Source: Rubrivivax sp. (lineage in GTDB: Bacteria; Pseudomonadota; Gammaproteobacteria; Burkholderiales; Burkholderiaceae_C). Taken from it: 64,000 nucleotides of DNA. The notes below the pieces were generated by a model. That model made no database searches. It saw nothing but the letters and a program-made list of their open reading frames with translations, and was not told where the DNA came from. Where the stretch lies: contig JADCGP010000008.1 of assembly GCA_020248915.1 (NCBI GenBank), positions 369,681 through 433,680 on the forward strand, written 5' to 3'. The translations under genes were made by a program, and so were the position numbers. This document shows, in pieces, positions 56,173-63,891 of this stretch. The first letter of the stretch is position 1. The number at the start of each line of letters is the position of its first letter.

Positions 56173-56757
56173 TCAAAGGCGGTCGATCAGCGCCGAGGCC
56201 CGATCGAGGTGGCGGCGGATCTCGGCGTCGGTGGTTTCGAGGCGGTCCCGGTAGGGCCTGGCCTGCTCCACCTTCGCCTGGCGCAGCAGGGTGACGAGCG
56301 CCACGAGATCGGTCGACAGCGCGGCCATCCGGTCGTTGGATGCCAACAGGGCTGCGCGATCGGCCTGGCGCTCGGCGAGGGGTTGCGGCAGACGGCTGCC
56401 AGCCACAAGCCTCCCCACGTAGTCGCCGTAGGAAAGACCGAGGGCGGCCGCGTTCAACATCAGCGCGTCGGCGTGGGCCTGGGACAGGCGCAGCGTGAGC
56501 TTGGCGGTCTCTCGGGCTGGGGCCTGGTCCAGGGTCTGACCGTCAGACCCCGCTTTCACCGGCGCCACCGTCGCCGTCGCGCGCAGGTCGAGACTCATTA
56601 CGAGGGCGCGGCGGACGAGCTGCGCGACGCCCATGCCACGAATGGCGGCGGCGGCGCGCACGGCATCGCCGATGCCGCGCAGGTCGATCGTCACACGATC
56701 ACGCGACGGGCCCGCCACGTCGATCCTCGCGCCGGATGCCGCATGGCATCCATTCAC
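56173..56757 (-). CDS. relaxosome accessory protein (MobC/ribbon-helix-helix-like)
   Basis: A 194-aa protein between oriT and the relaxase. Residues about 70-100 (KLTLRLSQAHADALMLNAAALGLSYGDYVGRLVAG) fit a MobC-type segment, and a first RHH-like segment lies in RVTIDLRGIGDAVRAAAAIRGMGVAQLVRRAL. The C-terminal third is helical. It would bind oriT and help the relaxase nick. The GTG start at 56757 is uncertain because it lies next to the oriT inverted repeat. Codons 69-75 contain the first 19-bp palindrome. Confidence 0.72.
   Translation of the reverse strand: MNGCHAASGARIDVAGPSRDRVTIDLRGIGDAVRAAAAIRGMGVAQLVRRALVMSLDLRATATVAPVKAGSDGQTLDQAPARETAKLTLRLSQAHADALMLNAAALGLSYGDYVGRLVAGSRLPQPLAERQADRAALLASNDRMAALSTDLVALVTLLRQAKVEQARPYRDRLETTDAEIRRHLDRASALIDRL
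56532..56550. repeat. 19-bp palindrome, copy 1
   Basis: GGGTCTGACCGTCAGACCC: two 9-bp arms around one base, inside the mobC-like coding sequence. An almost identical palindrome lies at 56839-56859. Such a pair around mobilisation and partition genes suggests a protein binding site (ParB, RHH protein or an antisense hairpin). Confidence 0.85.
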
Positions 56758-56777
56758 TGGCGGGCCGCCTATCCTGC
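56734..56777 (+). other. candidate origin of transfer (oriT) with IncP-like nick site
   Basis: TATCCTGC (56770-56777) fits the IncP/MOBP nick consensus YATCCTG/Y, with cleavage expected between 56776 and 56777. An inverted repeat GGATGCC-GCAT-GGCATCC (56734-56751) lies 18 bp to its left, where accessory-protein sites usually stand. The site lies in the short gap between mobC and parB, directly upstream of the mobilisation genes. Confidence 0.65.
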
Positions 56778-56819
56778 CATCTGTTCTTTCTCATCCTCTT
56801 CACTCCACTCTTCGTGGAT

Positions 56820-57800
56820 TCAGCGTTCGGTCTGCGAAGGGGTCTGACGGTCAGACCCCCGCAGCCAACGTGCGGCGATGCCTTCAAGCCGGCTCCGCAG
56901 GGCGACCAAGTCGGACGCCGCAGTCGGGCTCGCATCGGTCGGATTGATGCGACCCAGCGCGCGCTCCAGCCGATCGCAGGCAGCATTCGCTTGGGCGATC
57001 AGCTTGTCGGGTGGAGACACGGCGGGCTTGTTATGCACGGGCTCCTCAGCCGCGGAACGGATGGCGGATACCGATGCGCGCGTGATGTCTGCCTCGCTGG
57101 CCAGCAGGGCGTGAACCTGGTCGGGTCGATCGGCGTGGAGCTTGCTGAGTTCGTGCAACGTGCGGGGCGACGTGCATCGGCCGGACTTCAGCGCATCGTC
57201 GAGTACCGGCGGAAGCTCCAGCAGCGACAAGTGGTGCGCCACGGCGGTCAGGTTCATGCCGAGCTGCCTGGCGATGGTCGCGTTCGAGTCACCGGCATCC
57301 ACCTGCGCGCGGATGAACCTGGCCAGTTCGAGCGGGGTCAGCCCGTGGCGCTTCTGGTTCTCGGCGACCTGGGCATAGCGATCGGCGGGCAGGTCTCGGA
57401 TGACGACCGGAACCTCATGCAGCCCCGCCCGGATAGCTGCGCGCAGCCGCTTGGCGCCGAAGTGAACCTTGTGCCGGCCATCGCTGTCGGCCGGATGCAC
57501 GACGAGCGCCTGCAGGACGCCGCGCTGTTGGATGTCTTCAGCGAGCTCGTCGATCGACTCCTTGGGGAACTCGGTACGCGGGTTGTGCGCGTCCTCGTAG
57601 AGCAGCGACACGGCGAGGAGCAACGGCCTTCCGTCGTTTACTCCCGGCTTGGCTGCAGCGGGCGAGATCGCTGCCGCGTCGCGGTTCGATACGACGGCTC
57701 GCGGTGTCGGCACGAGGGGTGCGTGCGGCGCGATCGTCCCCGGCTCCGCTTCGAGCAGATCGAGCTGAACGTCTTTCGATTTGTTCCACGGCAGGCGCAT
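56820..57800 (-). CDS. ParB/RepB/Spo0J family partition protein
   Basis: A 326-aa protein. The ParB N-terminal domain has ELAEDIQQRGVLQALVVHP and VHFGAKRLRAAIRAG (GAxR instead of GERR), followed by the HTH NATIARQLGMNLTAVAHHLSLLELP. There is no ParA next to it, so it may act as a regulator or plasmid-type KorB-like repressor rather than in partition. The C-terminal codons include the second 19-bp palindrome. Confidence 0.87.
   Translation of the reverse strand: MRLPWNKSKDVQLDLLEAEPGTIAPHAPLVPTPRAVVSNRDAAAISPAAAKPGVNDGRPLLLAVSLLYEDAHNPRTEFPKESIDELAEDIQQRGVLQALVVHPADSDGRHKVHFGAKRLRAAIRAGLHEVPVVIRDLPADRYAQVAENQKRHGLTPLELARFIRAQVDAGDSNATIARQLGMNLTAVAHHLSLLELPPVLDDALKSGRCTSPRTLHELSKLHADRPDQVHALLASEADITRASVSAIRSAAEEPVHNKPAVSPPDKLIAQANAACDRLERALGRINPTDASPTAASDLVALRSRLEGIAARWLRGSDRQTPSQTER
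56839..56859. repeat. palindrome, copy 2 (21 bp)
   Basis: GGGGTCTGACGGTCAGACCCC, two 10-bp arms around one base, near the 3' end of the parB-like gene. The inner 19 bp equal copy 1 (56532-56550) apart from the central base. The two copies lie on either side of the oriT candidate, about 220 bp left and 60 bp right. Confidence 0.85.
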
Positions 57801-58050
57801 GAGCGCATCCTGCCGCTGCCGTCTTTGGCGAGGAAGTACCCGTCAAGCGTCGCGCTGTTGCGGGTCATCGTCCCGCATGGATTCAGCTGCGCCCGGGATG
57901 TACCAGCACGTCCCGCTACCGTCACGGGTGGTTTCAACTTTCTCGGACTCGGCCCCGTTCTTCGCCGTGCGAAAGCATCAAGGGTCAGCGATCGACAGAA
58001 AGAGGCTGACTGCTATCGTTTGATGCTCGCGAGCCGCAGGGCGGCTTGCG

Positions 58051-58899
58051 CTATCCGCCGCCCCGACGCTCGCGCCGCGAGAGCTTGGCCAGCATGTAGG
58101 CCGAAACAGTGCCCACGATCTCGATGGCAGCCTTGACTTCCTCGTCCGACAGAGTCGGGAGCCAGGGTCGTCCGTGTCCAGTGCCTTGCTTGTTGCGTAG
58201 CCGGTTGACGCCCAGAGCGGAATTGAACATCCCGCGCTCCATGGCCTTCACCGGCGGCTCGCCTGGTTGTTCGGGGATCTCGGGTACTGCAAGCTCGAGC
58301 GCGACGAATGCCATGCCAAGAAGCCCTTGGAAGTTGGCGCCTGTGGGATAGCGCCCCTGGAGAGTTTCGAGCGCATGCGCCGCCGTCGCCTCAAGCAGGT
58401 CCTTTCCTGTGCCAGCGACGAGCGCTGCATCTTGCGCGCCCTTCTGGGCCCGCCTTGCGTATGCCGCGAGAGCATCCGTCAGCTGGACGCCTCGAAGCGA
58501 GGTGAGCAACTTCGGCGACAAAGAGCCATCCTCACCCAGTATGAAGCCCTCGGCATCGAAAGCTGCCGTGGCATTGGCAATGGCCTCGCGCCCAACGAAG
58601 TTCGGTGAGGAGTCCCGGAAGCCGCCGCATGCGCGGACCTTGGCAAGCAGTCCTGCTGCAAACCGGCTCGCCGCGGCTGGGTTGGAATCCATCGCGGCAT
58701 AGAGGACGGCGCGCACGCGTTTGGCCTTCCCGATCAGCTGACCTTGTTGCTTGGGATCGTGCTGCCCGAGGCCCGCCTGGTTGACATGGAACTCGATGTC
58801 GGCATGCGAGGGTTCGCGGTAGGTACCGTTGTTGTTCGAGTCGTCGACGAGCTGCATCAGCGCGTGCGCGATGGTGTCCGTGACGGGTATGGATGACAT
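58051..58899 (-). CDS. abortive-infection family protein (Abi_C domain)
   Basis: A 282-aa protein. The C-terminal 90 residues (LGMAFVALELAVPEIPEQ, NRLRNKQGTGHGRPWLP, VGTVSAYMLAKL) match the abortive-infection protein-like C-terminal domain; the conserved RNKxGxGHGR block is clear. The N-terminal half is not recognised. Start ATG 58899 has a GGGAG site 7 nt upstream; a TTG at 58998 is less likely. It lies between parB and the iteron region and may be either a defence gene or a maintenance factor. About 250 bp of empty sequence separates it from parB. Confidence 0.78.
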   Translation of the reverse strand: MSSIPVTDTIAHALMQLVDDSNNNGTYREPSHADIEFHVNQAGLGQHDPKQQGQLIGKAKRVRAVLYAAMDSNPAAASRFAAGLLAKVRACGGFRDSSPNFVGREAIANATAAFDAEGFILGEDGSLSPKLLTSLRGVQLTDALAAYARRAQKGAQDAALVAGTGKDLLEATAAHALETLQGRYPTGANFQGLLGMAFVALELAVPEIPEQPGEPPVKAMERGMFNSALGVNRLRNKQGTGHGRPWLPTLSDEEVKAAIEIVGTVSAYMLAKLSRRERRGGG

Positions 58900-59308
58900 C
58901 TGTTCGCTCCCTTCGGCCGGCCGCGCGTTTCGTGCGTCTCTCGCCGCGCTACGCAACGACTCGGCATCGCCTGCGCTGGTCCACTCGTGTATTGGCAACC
59001 GGCAAATGTAAAGTTTGCGCTCGGCAGGGCGCGCCAGGACCCTTCTAACCCCGGATAGCGCGGAGATACGTGATGCGATACGTTGTGGCGATACGCCGAT
59101 ACGCTGATACAGCGATTCTCCGCTAAGTCATTGTCGCGTCATGGGATATGTCAACAGAGTCGACAGACTCAAATCTGAGATGGCGCGACTTCTCTCCAAC
59201 TGACCTGTCTTTCGTCGGCAAAATCTCTGGCTGCTCACTGACTGAGCGTTTGCACTTTGGCGGCGAGCCTGGAGAATCTCGGGCATCGATCACTACTTCT
59301 GCATCGCG
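58900..59308. other. intergenic region with GATACG iterons, candidate replication or control site
   Basis: About 400 bp between divergent genes. GATACG occurs at 59065, 59077, 59090 and 59098, with GATACA at 59106 (spacing 12, 13, 8 and 8 bp). This looks like iterons of a plasmid-type origin or operator sites. Sequence just right of it (59120-59290) is less GC-rich than the island average, as expected for an origin, but no DnaA box was identified. Confidence 0.5.
59065..59111 (+). repeat. GATACG iteron cluster
   Basis: Four copies of GATACG and one GATACA in 47 bp, all in the same orientation, three of them preceded by GC or CC. Located 200 bp upstream of the candidate initiator gene at 59309. 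Confidence 0.75.
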
Positions 59309-60010
59309 ATGTCCACCGTACCCGATCCGCCGGCCGCCGTGCCTCCGGCACCCCCGCAGGGCCCCGCCCAGGCTGCTGTTGCTGCCGTCGTGCCACCGCC
59401 GGCGTTGAGCCCCACAGCTGCAGCGCTTTTTGCGTCGACCGTAGAAGCGCCGAACGTGAAGCAGGCGCAAAAGAAGGGCGAGAAGGCGAAGCAGACAAAC
59501 ATCGACCTGCGCAAGGTGCACTGGGCCGACGTGAAGGACGAGGACATCTGGCTGCTGAGCAACGAGCACAAACGCTTCGGCTTTGCCCAGGTCCCGCGAA
59601 CGCTGTCGCTAGTGATCAACATCATCAACGACATCGCCAAGAAGAAGTACGGCAAGGCGGTACCGGCCGGCAAGACCTACTTCGCCCTCTGGCTGCACCA
59701 CTACGGCGAGGGCCTGGTGCGGATCGCAAGCGAGGCGCAAATTGCCTACGAAGCGGGGTACGGCGGTCAGCGGAACGTGTCCACGTTCCGGCAACACATG
59801 GAGGTGCTGAAGGAGATCGGGTTCATCGACTTCCGCAAGGGAGTGAAGGGACCGATGCACTACGTGCTGCTGCTGAATCCGTACAACGTGATGAAGCGTC
59901 TGCGCGACCAGAAGGATGAAACCGGCGAGAAGCTGGTCACCGACGAGCAGTACGCAGCGCTGGTCGAGCGCGTGAACGATATCGGCTCGCGCAGCGAACT
60001 CGGGGATTGA
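59309..60010 (+). CDS. putative replication-initiator-like protein, unrecognised
   Basis: A 233-aa protein. Residues 1-50 are Pro/Ala-rich and disordered, then a Lys-rich stretch (KQAQKKGEKAKQTNIDLRKV). The folded part (about 75-200) has RTLSLVINIINDIAKKKYGK and YGGQRNVSTFRQHMEVLKEIGFIDFRKG, resembling a winged-helix of plasmid or phage Rep/regulator proteins. Context next to iterons and parB supports an origin-binding role. I do not recognise a named family. Confidence 0.6.
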   Translation: MSTVPDPPAAVPPAPPQGPAQAAVAAVVPPPALSPTAAALFASTVEAPNVKQAQKKGEKAKQTNIDLRKVHWADVKDEDIWLLSNEHKRFGFAQVPRTLSLVINIINDIAKKKYGKAVPAGKTYFALWLHHYGEGLVRIASEAQIAYEAGYGGQRNVSTFRQHMEVLKEIGFIDFRKGVKGPMHYVLLLNPYNVMKRLRDQKDETGEKLVTDEQYAALVERVNDIGSRSELGD

Positions 60011-60013
60011 GCC

Positions 60014-60259
60014 ATGCGGCGCGATTTGATTGACGAGTTCTATCAGGAGTTGGAAGCCACCGACGAGACCTACATCCGCAAGCGGCTTCTGACAGGCGGC
60101 TACACCGGCTGGAAGGTCAAGCACGTCCGACAGTTCATCAGTGCCCGGGATGCTGCGCGCGCGGAACGCCGGGCCGAGTGGACAACGCGCTGGACCATGA
60201 TTGGAGCTGTTGGGGCAGTTGGCGCCGCCCTTGTCGCAATCATCGCGCTGTGGCGCTAA
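60014..60259 (+). CDS. small protein with C-terminal membrane helix
   Basis: An 81-aa protein: a charged, helical N-terminal part (MRRDLIDEFYQELEATDETYIRKRL, ARDAARAERRAEW) and one C-terminal transmembrane helix (MIGAVGAVGAALVAIIALWR). A GGGG-type site lies about 7 nt upstream, and the start follows the preceding stop by 3 nt, so the two are one transcription unit. Function unknown. Confidence 0.7.
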   Translation: MRRDLIDEFYQELEATDETYIRKRLLTGGYTGWKVKHVRQFISARDAARAERRAEWTTRWTMIGAVGAVGAALVAIIALWR

Positions 60260-60293
60260 GGACGGATGTCTCCGTGAACGTCGGAGCTACCCG

Positions 60294-61517
60294 TCAGGCT
60301 GCGCGCAACGGGATCACGTTCATGCCCGCGGCCAACGTCTCGACGCGGTCAGCCAAGTACTGCAGCGCCCTCTTCCGATCCGCCGCCAGTTCCATGTGAC
60401 TGTAGGCCGCCACGGTGGCGTTCTTCTCGCTGTGCGCCAGCAGCAGATCGACGACATCGCGGCCGAAGCCGTGCTCACGCAGTAGTGTTGCCGCTGTACC
60501 GCGCGTCCCATGCGGGCTGAAGTCGGGCACGCCGAAGTCGATGCGCTTGAAGAAGTGGTTCAACGTCACGTCACCCATCGGCACACTGCCACGGAAGATC
60601 GACGGGAAGACGTACTCGCCCTGCCCCGTCAGCTCGTGCACCTGGCGCAGGATGCCTACGGCCTGGCGCGACAGGAACACCCGGTGCGGCTTGCCCATCT
60701 TCATGCGCTCGGCCGGGATGTCCCACTGCGCGGCGTCGAGGTCGAACTCGGGCCACTTCGAGCGCAGCAGTTCGCTCTTGCGGGTCATCGTCAGCAACAA
60801 CAGCTTGGTCGCCGCGATGGTCGTGATGTGCGCGCCCTGCGAATCGAGCTTTCGCCAGAAGGCGCCCAGTTCCTTCTCGCTCAGGTGTCGGTGGTGTTCG
60901 ACCGGCGCGCGTGCGATGGCGCCGCGCAGTGGCTGCGCAGGGTTCGTTGTCACCAGCAGGTTGCGGATCGCGTGGTTGTAGATCTGCTGCACGATCACGC
61001 GGATGCGCTCGGCCGTCACGGCGGTATCGGCGCGAGCCTTAATGATGGCCAGCACGTCGCCTGGCTGCACCTCGTCGAGTTGCATGTCGCCGATCGCCGG
61101 GTAGACGTAGACATCGAGCCAGCGCACGGTCTGGGCCACGTAGCCGCCCGACCGATAGAACAGCGTCTCGTCGACCCAGCGCTGGGCGAAGGTGCGGAAG
61201 CTCAGCCGCCGCGCTTCAGCAACCTTCTTCTCCGTCGATTGCACCCGCTTGGCTTTGGCCGGGCTCTGGCCACGCTCGACCAGGGCGCGCAGTTCCTCAT
61301 GGCGGTCACGTGCCTGCTTGATGGTGAAGGCCGGGTACGCGCCGATCGTCACCTTCTCGCGCTTGCCGTCGAGGTGGTACTTGAATCGCCAGGTCTTCGA
61401 GCCCGAGGGCATGACCTCTAGCACTAGGCCGCCGCCATCGGTCAGGTCGTAGCGCTTGTCCTTCGCCTTCGCGTTGTCGATCGTCGCGGGCTTCAGGACG
61501 TAGTTGATGTGTCGCAT
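60294..61517 (-). CDS. int: P4-type tyrosine recombinase (integrase)
   Basis: A 407-aa integrase with the DUF4102 arm-binding domain (YDLTDGGGLVLEVMPSGSKTWRFKYHLDGKREKVTIGAYP), a SAM-like core-binding domain and the catalytic domain. Catalytic residues are Arg in MTRKSELL (about 245), HGTR (about 334-337), His in LAHSEKN and the nucleophilic Tyr in VAAYSH near 371. The start MRHINYVLKP is used because the upstream open frame runs into att-adjacent DNA. It sits 175 bp from the right att repeat and most likely moves this island. Confidence 0.96.
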   Translation of the reverse strand: MRHINYVLKPATIDNAKAKDKRYDLTDGGGLVLEVMPSGSKTWRFKYHLDGKREKVTIGAYPAFTIKQARDRHEELRALVERGQSPAKAKRVQSTEKKVAEARRLSFRTFAQRWVDETLFYRSGGYVAQTVRWLDVYVYPAIGDMQLDEVQPGDVLAIIKARADTAVTAERIRVIVQQIYNHAIRNLLVTTNPAQPLRGAIARAPVEHHRHLSEKELGAFWRKLDSQGAHITTIAATKLLLLTMTRKSELLRSKWPEFDLDAAQWDIPAERMKMGKPHRVFLSRQAVGILRQVHELTGQGEYVFPSIFRGSVPMGDVTLNHFFKRIDFGVPDFSPHGTRGTAATLLREHGFGRDVVDLLLAHSEKNATVAAYSHMELAADRKRALQYLADRVETLAAGMNVIPLRAA

Positions 61518-61928
61518 GAGGGCTGCCCCGAATGGGGCCACGGCCGCCCCTGTGGCCCCGAATGTGGTCCCGTCACTCTGCGATGTCAAGAAACAGCCGG
61601 AGACGTCAAAAGACAAAAACCCCAGTCGAATCAACGATCTGGGGTTTCTGGTGGGACTAACCGGGACGTCCAGAGACGCCCCGGGACCGCGTCACATGTG
61701 GTCGATCATCACATGGAAATCGCACCTAAGTCCGCGTCGCATAACGCTCCGGCCCCGCTGGCACCCTCCATCTCCCGTCAAAGGACCCTCCATCGGGAAT
61801 CCTCCAACTTTCATAGGTGGGGCCAGATGCACGTTTGTCACTTGGCCGAACACTGAGCAGGATCATCGCCAATGTAGCAGGCCTCCCCTTGCCTTCAAAC
61901 GGCTGCATCTGCGCACTCGCCACAACGT
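61518..61928. other. att-adjacent intergenic region and right island border
   Basis: About 410 bp without a gene. It contains a stem-loop (61617-61647), the right att repeat (61692-61712), and 216 bp of flanking DNA that may be original chromosome or part of another element. The DNA beyond the att repeat is less GC-rich than the core genome at the left of the window. Confidence 0.6.
61692..61712 (+). repeat. right attachment-site repeat (attR)
   Basis: T followed by CACATGTGGTCGATCATCAC, a perfect copy of 45048-45068. It lies 175 bp upstream of the integrase start; the decayed integrase on the left has the same orientation and similar spacing to its own copy. Confidence 0.85.
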
Positions 61929-62342
61929 TCAGTCCGGAGCAACCCAGTCTTCCACCCTCAGTCCTTCGACGCGCTGGAACTCGCGGGTGTTGTGCGTTAC
62001 CAGCGTCGCGCTCTCGGCCAGAGCGTGGCAGGCGATCCATAGATCGTTCGCACCGATCGGCGTGCCGGCGTCCTTCAGACGCGTGAACTGCTCGGCGTAG
62101 TGCTCGCAGATGGCAGGGCCCGCCGGATACAGCACCGCCACTTGTCGGGCCAGGGCTTCCAGCCGGCGAAGGACCTCCGGCTTCCTCGTGCTGCGCTCGG
62201 CGCCCTTCAGCAGTTCGGCCCAAGTCACGAAGGACATGCACAGCCGGGCATCCTCCGGCAGCGCATCGACCCGTTGCGCGATGGCGGGCGGCTGGTTCTT
62301 GATCAGGTAGATGAGGACGTTGGTGTCCAGCACATAGATCAC
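61929..62342 (-). CDS. vapC: PIN-domain ribonuclease toxin (VapC)
   Basis: A 137-aa toxin that cleaves RNA, often initiator tRNA. PIN acidic residues are visible: DTNVLIYLIK (Asp6 and Asn), SFVTWAELLKGAE (Glu) and GANDLWIACHALAESATLVTHNTREF (Asp). Length is normal. The start overlaps the VapB stop by 4 nt. It lies just outside the island, on the right flank. Confidence 0.94.
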   Translation of the reverse strand: MIYVLDTNVLIYLIKNQPPAIAQRVDALPEDARLCMSFVTWAELLKGAERSTRKPEVLRRLEALARQVAVLYPAGPAICEHYAEQFTRLKDAGTPIGANDLWIACHALAESATLVTHNTREFQRVEGLRVEDWVAPD

Positions 62343-62602
62343 AGTGCCTCGCGCTCCTGCAGCGGCTGTTGCCGGGCCCGCTCAGTCTCCAGTGCTGCGA
62401 TGAAGGCCACGTCCGCCTCGCCCACGGCGCGCAGGGCATCGAGCAGCGCCGCGCCGCGTTCGGCCCGCAAGGGATGGATCACCAGATCGCCCGACTCGTT
62501 GCGAGAAATGCTCACACGGTCGGTGTCGAGCCGGAACTCCGCAGGAATGCGCACCGCCTGGCTGTTGCCGTTGTTGAAGACTCTGGTCGTAAGCGTTTCC
62601 AC
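62339..62602 (-). CDS. vapB: AbrB/MazE-type antitoxin (VapB)
   Basis: An 87-aa protein with the SpoVT/AbrB swapped-hairpin motif RVFNNGNSQAVRIPAEFRLDTDRVSISR and a toxin-binding C-terminal tail (LLDALRAVGEADVAFIAALE). The GTG start at 62602 has a GGAG site 6 nt upstream and fits the family N-terminus; the open frame continues further but without similarity. It forms the standard antitoxin-first pair with VapC. Confidence 0.9.
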   Translation of the reverse strand: METLTTRVFNNGNSQAVRIPAEFRLDTDRVSISRNESGDLVIHPLRAERGAALLDALRAVGEADVAFIAALETERARQQPLQEREAL

Positions 62603-62663
62603 GTCGCACTCCGTGTGTGTACGTCGATGTGTGTATTTTCGCCCGGACACCGCCAGAGTGCAA

Positions 62664-63191
62664 CTACGCCCAGAGACCCTGCCGGCGCACGCCCAGTGAC
62701 TTCGCAAGCTTCGCGACGTTGCGCCAAACAGCCTTGGGGGCCACGCCCTCGTTCGCGGCGGCTTCCTCCACGGCCATCACCACCAGGGGCACCGGCGCCT
62801 CGTCGAGCAGGTGCGTCAGGTGGGCCGCGTAGCCATTCGGTACGCTGCCGCTGACCAGCGCATGGCCGAGCGTGTCGGGCGGCACCTCCTGGACGTAGCT
62901 CACGCTGGCGTTCTTCGCCGCCATCCACAGGCCCCGCTTCCGAGCACGCGCTGCCTGGCTGGGCGGATCGAGGTCCAGCCCCAGAACGGCCAGCACCTGG
63001 GCCACCCGGTTGAATCCCAGATCGCTCAGGGCGCCCGCTTCCAGGCCGACCAGCGTCTGCCGCGAAAGCCCGCTCAGTTGGGCAAGCCGGGACTGCGTCA
63101 GTCCCAGCGCCTCGCGCCGCTCGCGGACGATGGTGCCCAGGTTGGAGAGGTCCACAGCTTGGCCGGAAGACTTGTCGAATATTTTGGACAT
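62664..63191 (-). CDS. XRE-family regulator with C-terminal domain of unknown function
   Basis: A 175-aa protein. The N-terminal HTH_3 domain (NLGTIVRERREALGLTQSRLAQLSGLSRQTLVGLEAG) covers residues 16-55; the C-terminal half has YVQEVPPDTLGHALVSGSVPNGYAAHLTHLLDEAP, which I do not recognise. A GGAGG site lies about 8 nt before the ATG. It follows the nuclease-like gene by only 1 nt, so it may control that gene or be its antitoxin-like partner. Confidence 0.83.
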   Translation of the reverse strand: MSKIFDKSSGQAVDLSNLGTIVRERREALGLTQSRLAQLSGLSRQTLVGLEAGALSDLGFNRVAQVLAVLGLDLDPPSQAARARKRGLWMAAKNASVSYVQEVPPDTLGHALVSGSVPNGYAAHLTHLLDEAPVPLVVMAVEEAAANEGVAPKAVWRNVAKLAKSLGVRRQGLWA

Positions 63192-63192
63192 T

Positions 63193-63765
63193 CTAATGCC
63201 TCCGGACTACACCCGCCAGGCGCTCGCCAGCGGCGCCGCAGGCAGCTCGCTGCCCACAGCCGTGACAAACGTGCTCGCTGTCAGGCCACTGCGGGAGCTC
63301 GATTCCATCGATCAGTCGACGGCGCCTCGCTGCAACGGCTTCGACTTGCTCCCGCGACATCAAGCGGACCGCTCGTGCGGCCGGCGGCGCTGAGTGCCGG
63401 CCAGGGAAGAGGACGAACGCCTCGTCAGACACTCGAACACGGAGTTCGTCCTCAACGGCCACCCGCTGCGCCGAGAGCTGGATGACGTCCGACGTTCTCA
63501 CCGCTGGGGCCGACCGCGTCTTCAGTTCGACCAGCACGACCAGACCGGTCGGCAGCCGATAGGCCCTGTCCACCCTCGCCACGATGGGCCAGCGGCTGTT
63601 CGACCTGAACTGCGCCTCCACGCAGGTCAATTCGGCGTCCCGCAGAGCGGCCGGTCGGTCCCTCCACTCTGCAACGCGTGCGTGGTGACGCCGAAACAGA
63701 TGCCACACGACTGCCAAGGCGACAGCCAGGAGCAGCACCCACGGCCACATCGGCTCGAACCTCAT
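63193..63765 (-). CDS. membrane-anchored Cas4/RecB-like PD-(D/E)xK nuclease candidate
   Basis: A 190-aa protein with an N-terminal transmembrane helix (MWPWVLLLAVALAVVWHLF). The nuclease core has VDRAYRLPTGLVVLVELKTR (D...ExK), then VIQLSAQRVAVE-like Q/R motif and a C-terminal Cys cluster HVCHGCGQRAAC, which resembles the iron-sulfur-type end of Cas4 but with three rather than four cysteines. The start could be as far up as GTG 63822. No other CRISPR gene is present. Function unknown; coupled to the XRE gene by 1 nt. Confidence 0.68.
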   Translation of the reverse strand: MRFEPMWPWVLLLAVALAVVWHLFRRHHARVAEWRDRPAALRDAELTCVEAQFRSNSRWPIVARVDRAYRLPTGLVVLVELKTRSAPAVRTSDVIQLSAQRVAVEDELRVRVSDEAFVLFPGRHSAPPAARAVRLMSREQVEAVAARRRRLIDGIELPQWPDSEHVCHGCGQRAACGAAGERLAGVVRRH

Positions 63766-63891
63766 GGTCGACGCCTTGCCGACCATCGCCGCCAGCCATG
63801 CGCCACGAAACCCAGGATCCACCTAGTCAACCCTAGCAGTGGCGGGCAGTGCTGCAGAACTGGGCGCTATTCGCGTTGAGTGTTGATGCCC

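Larger units (their letters stand above)
45048..61712. mobile_element. integrative mobilisable genomic island, about 16.7 kb
   Basis: Bounded by a perfect 21-bp direct repeat, with an intact P4-type integrase at the right end reading inward. Cargo is a seven-gene defence train in the left half and a plasmid-like module on the right (relaxase, MobC-like, oriT, ParB, iterons, candidate initiator). No type IV secretion genes are present, so transfer would need a helper element. The decayed integrase and hairpin immediately to the left suggest an older, related element occupies the same site in tandem. Confidence 0.85.

Noticed and set aside
58900..58998. TTG start of the Abi_C protein at 58998
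   Set aside because: ATG 58899 has a good GGGAG site 7 nt upstream; the TTG has none.
63193..63765. A CRISPR-Cas adaptation gene (cas4)
   Set aside because: No repeats, cas1 or cas2 in the window, and the protein has a membrane helix and only three clear cysteines.
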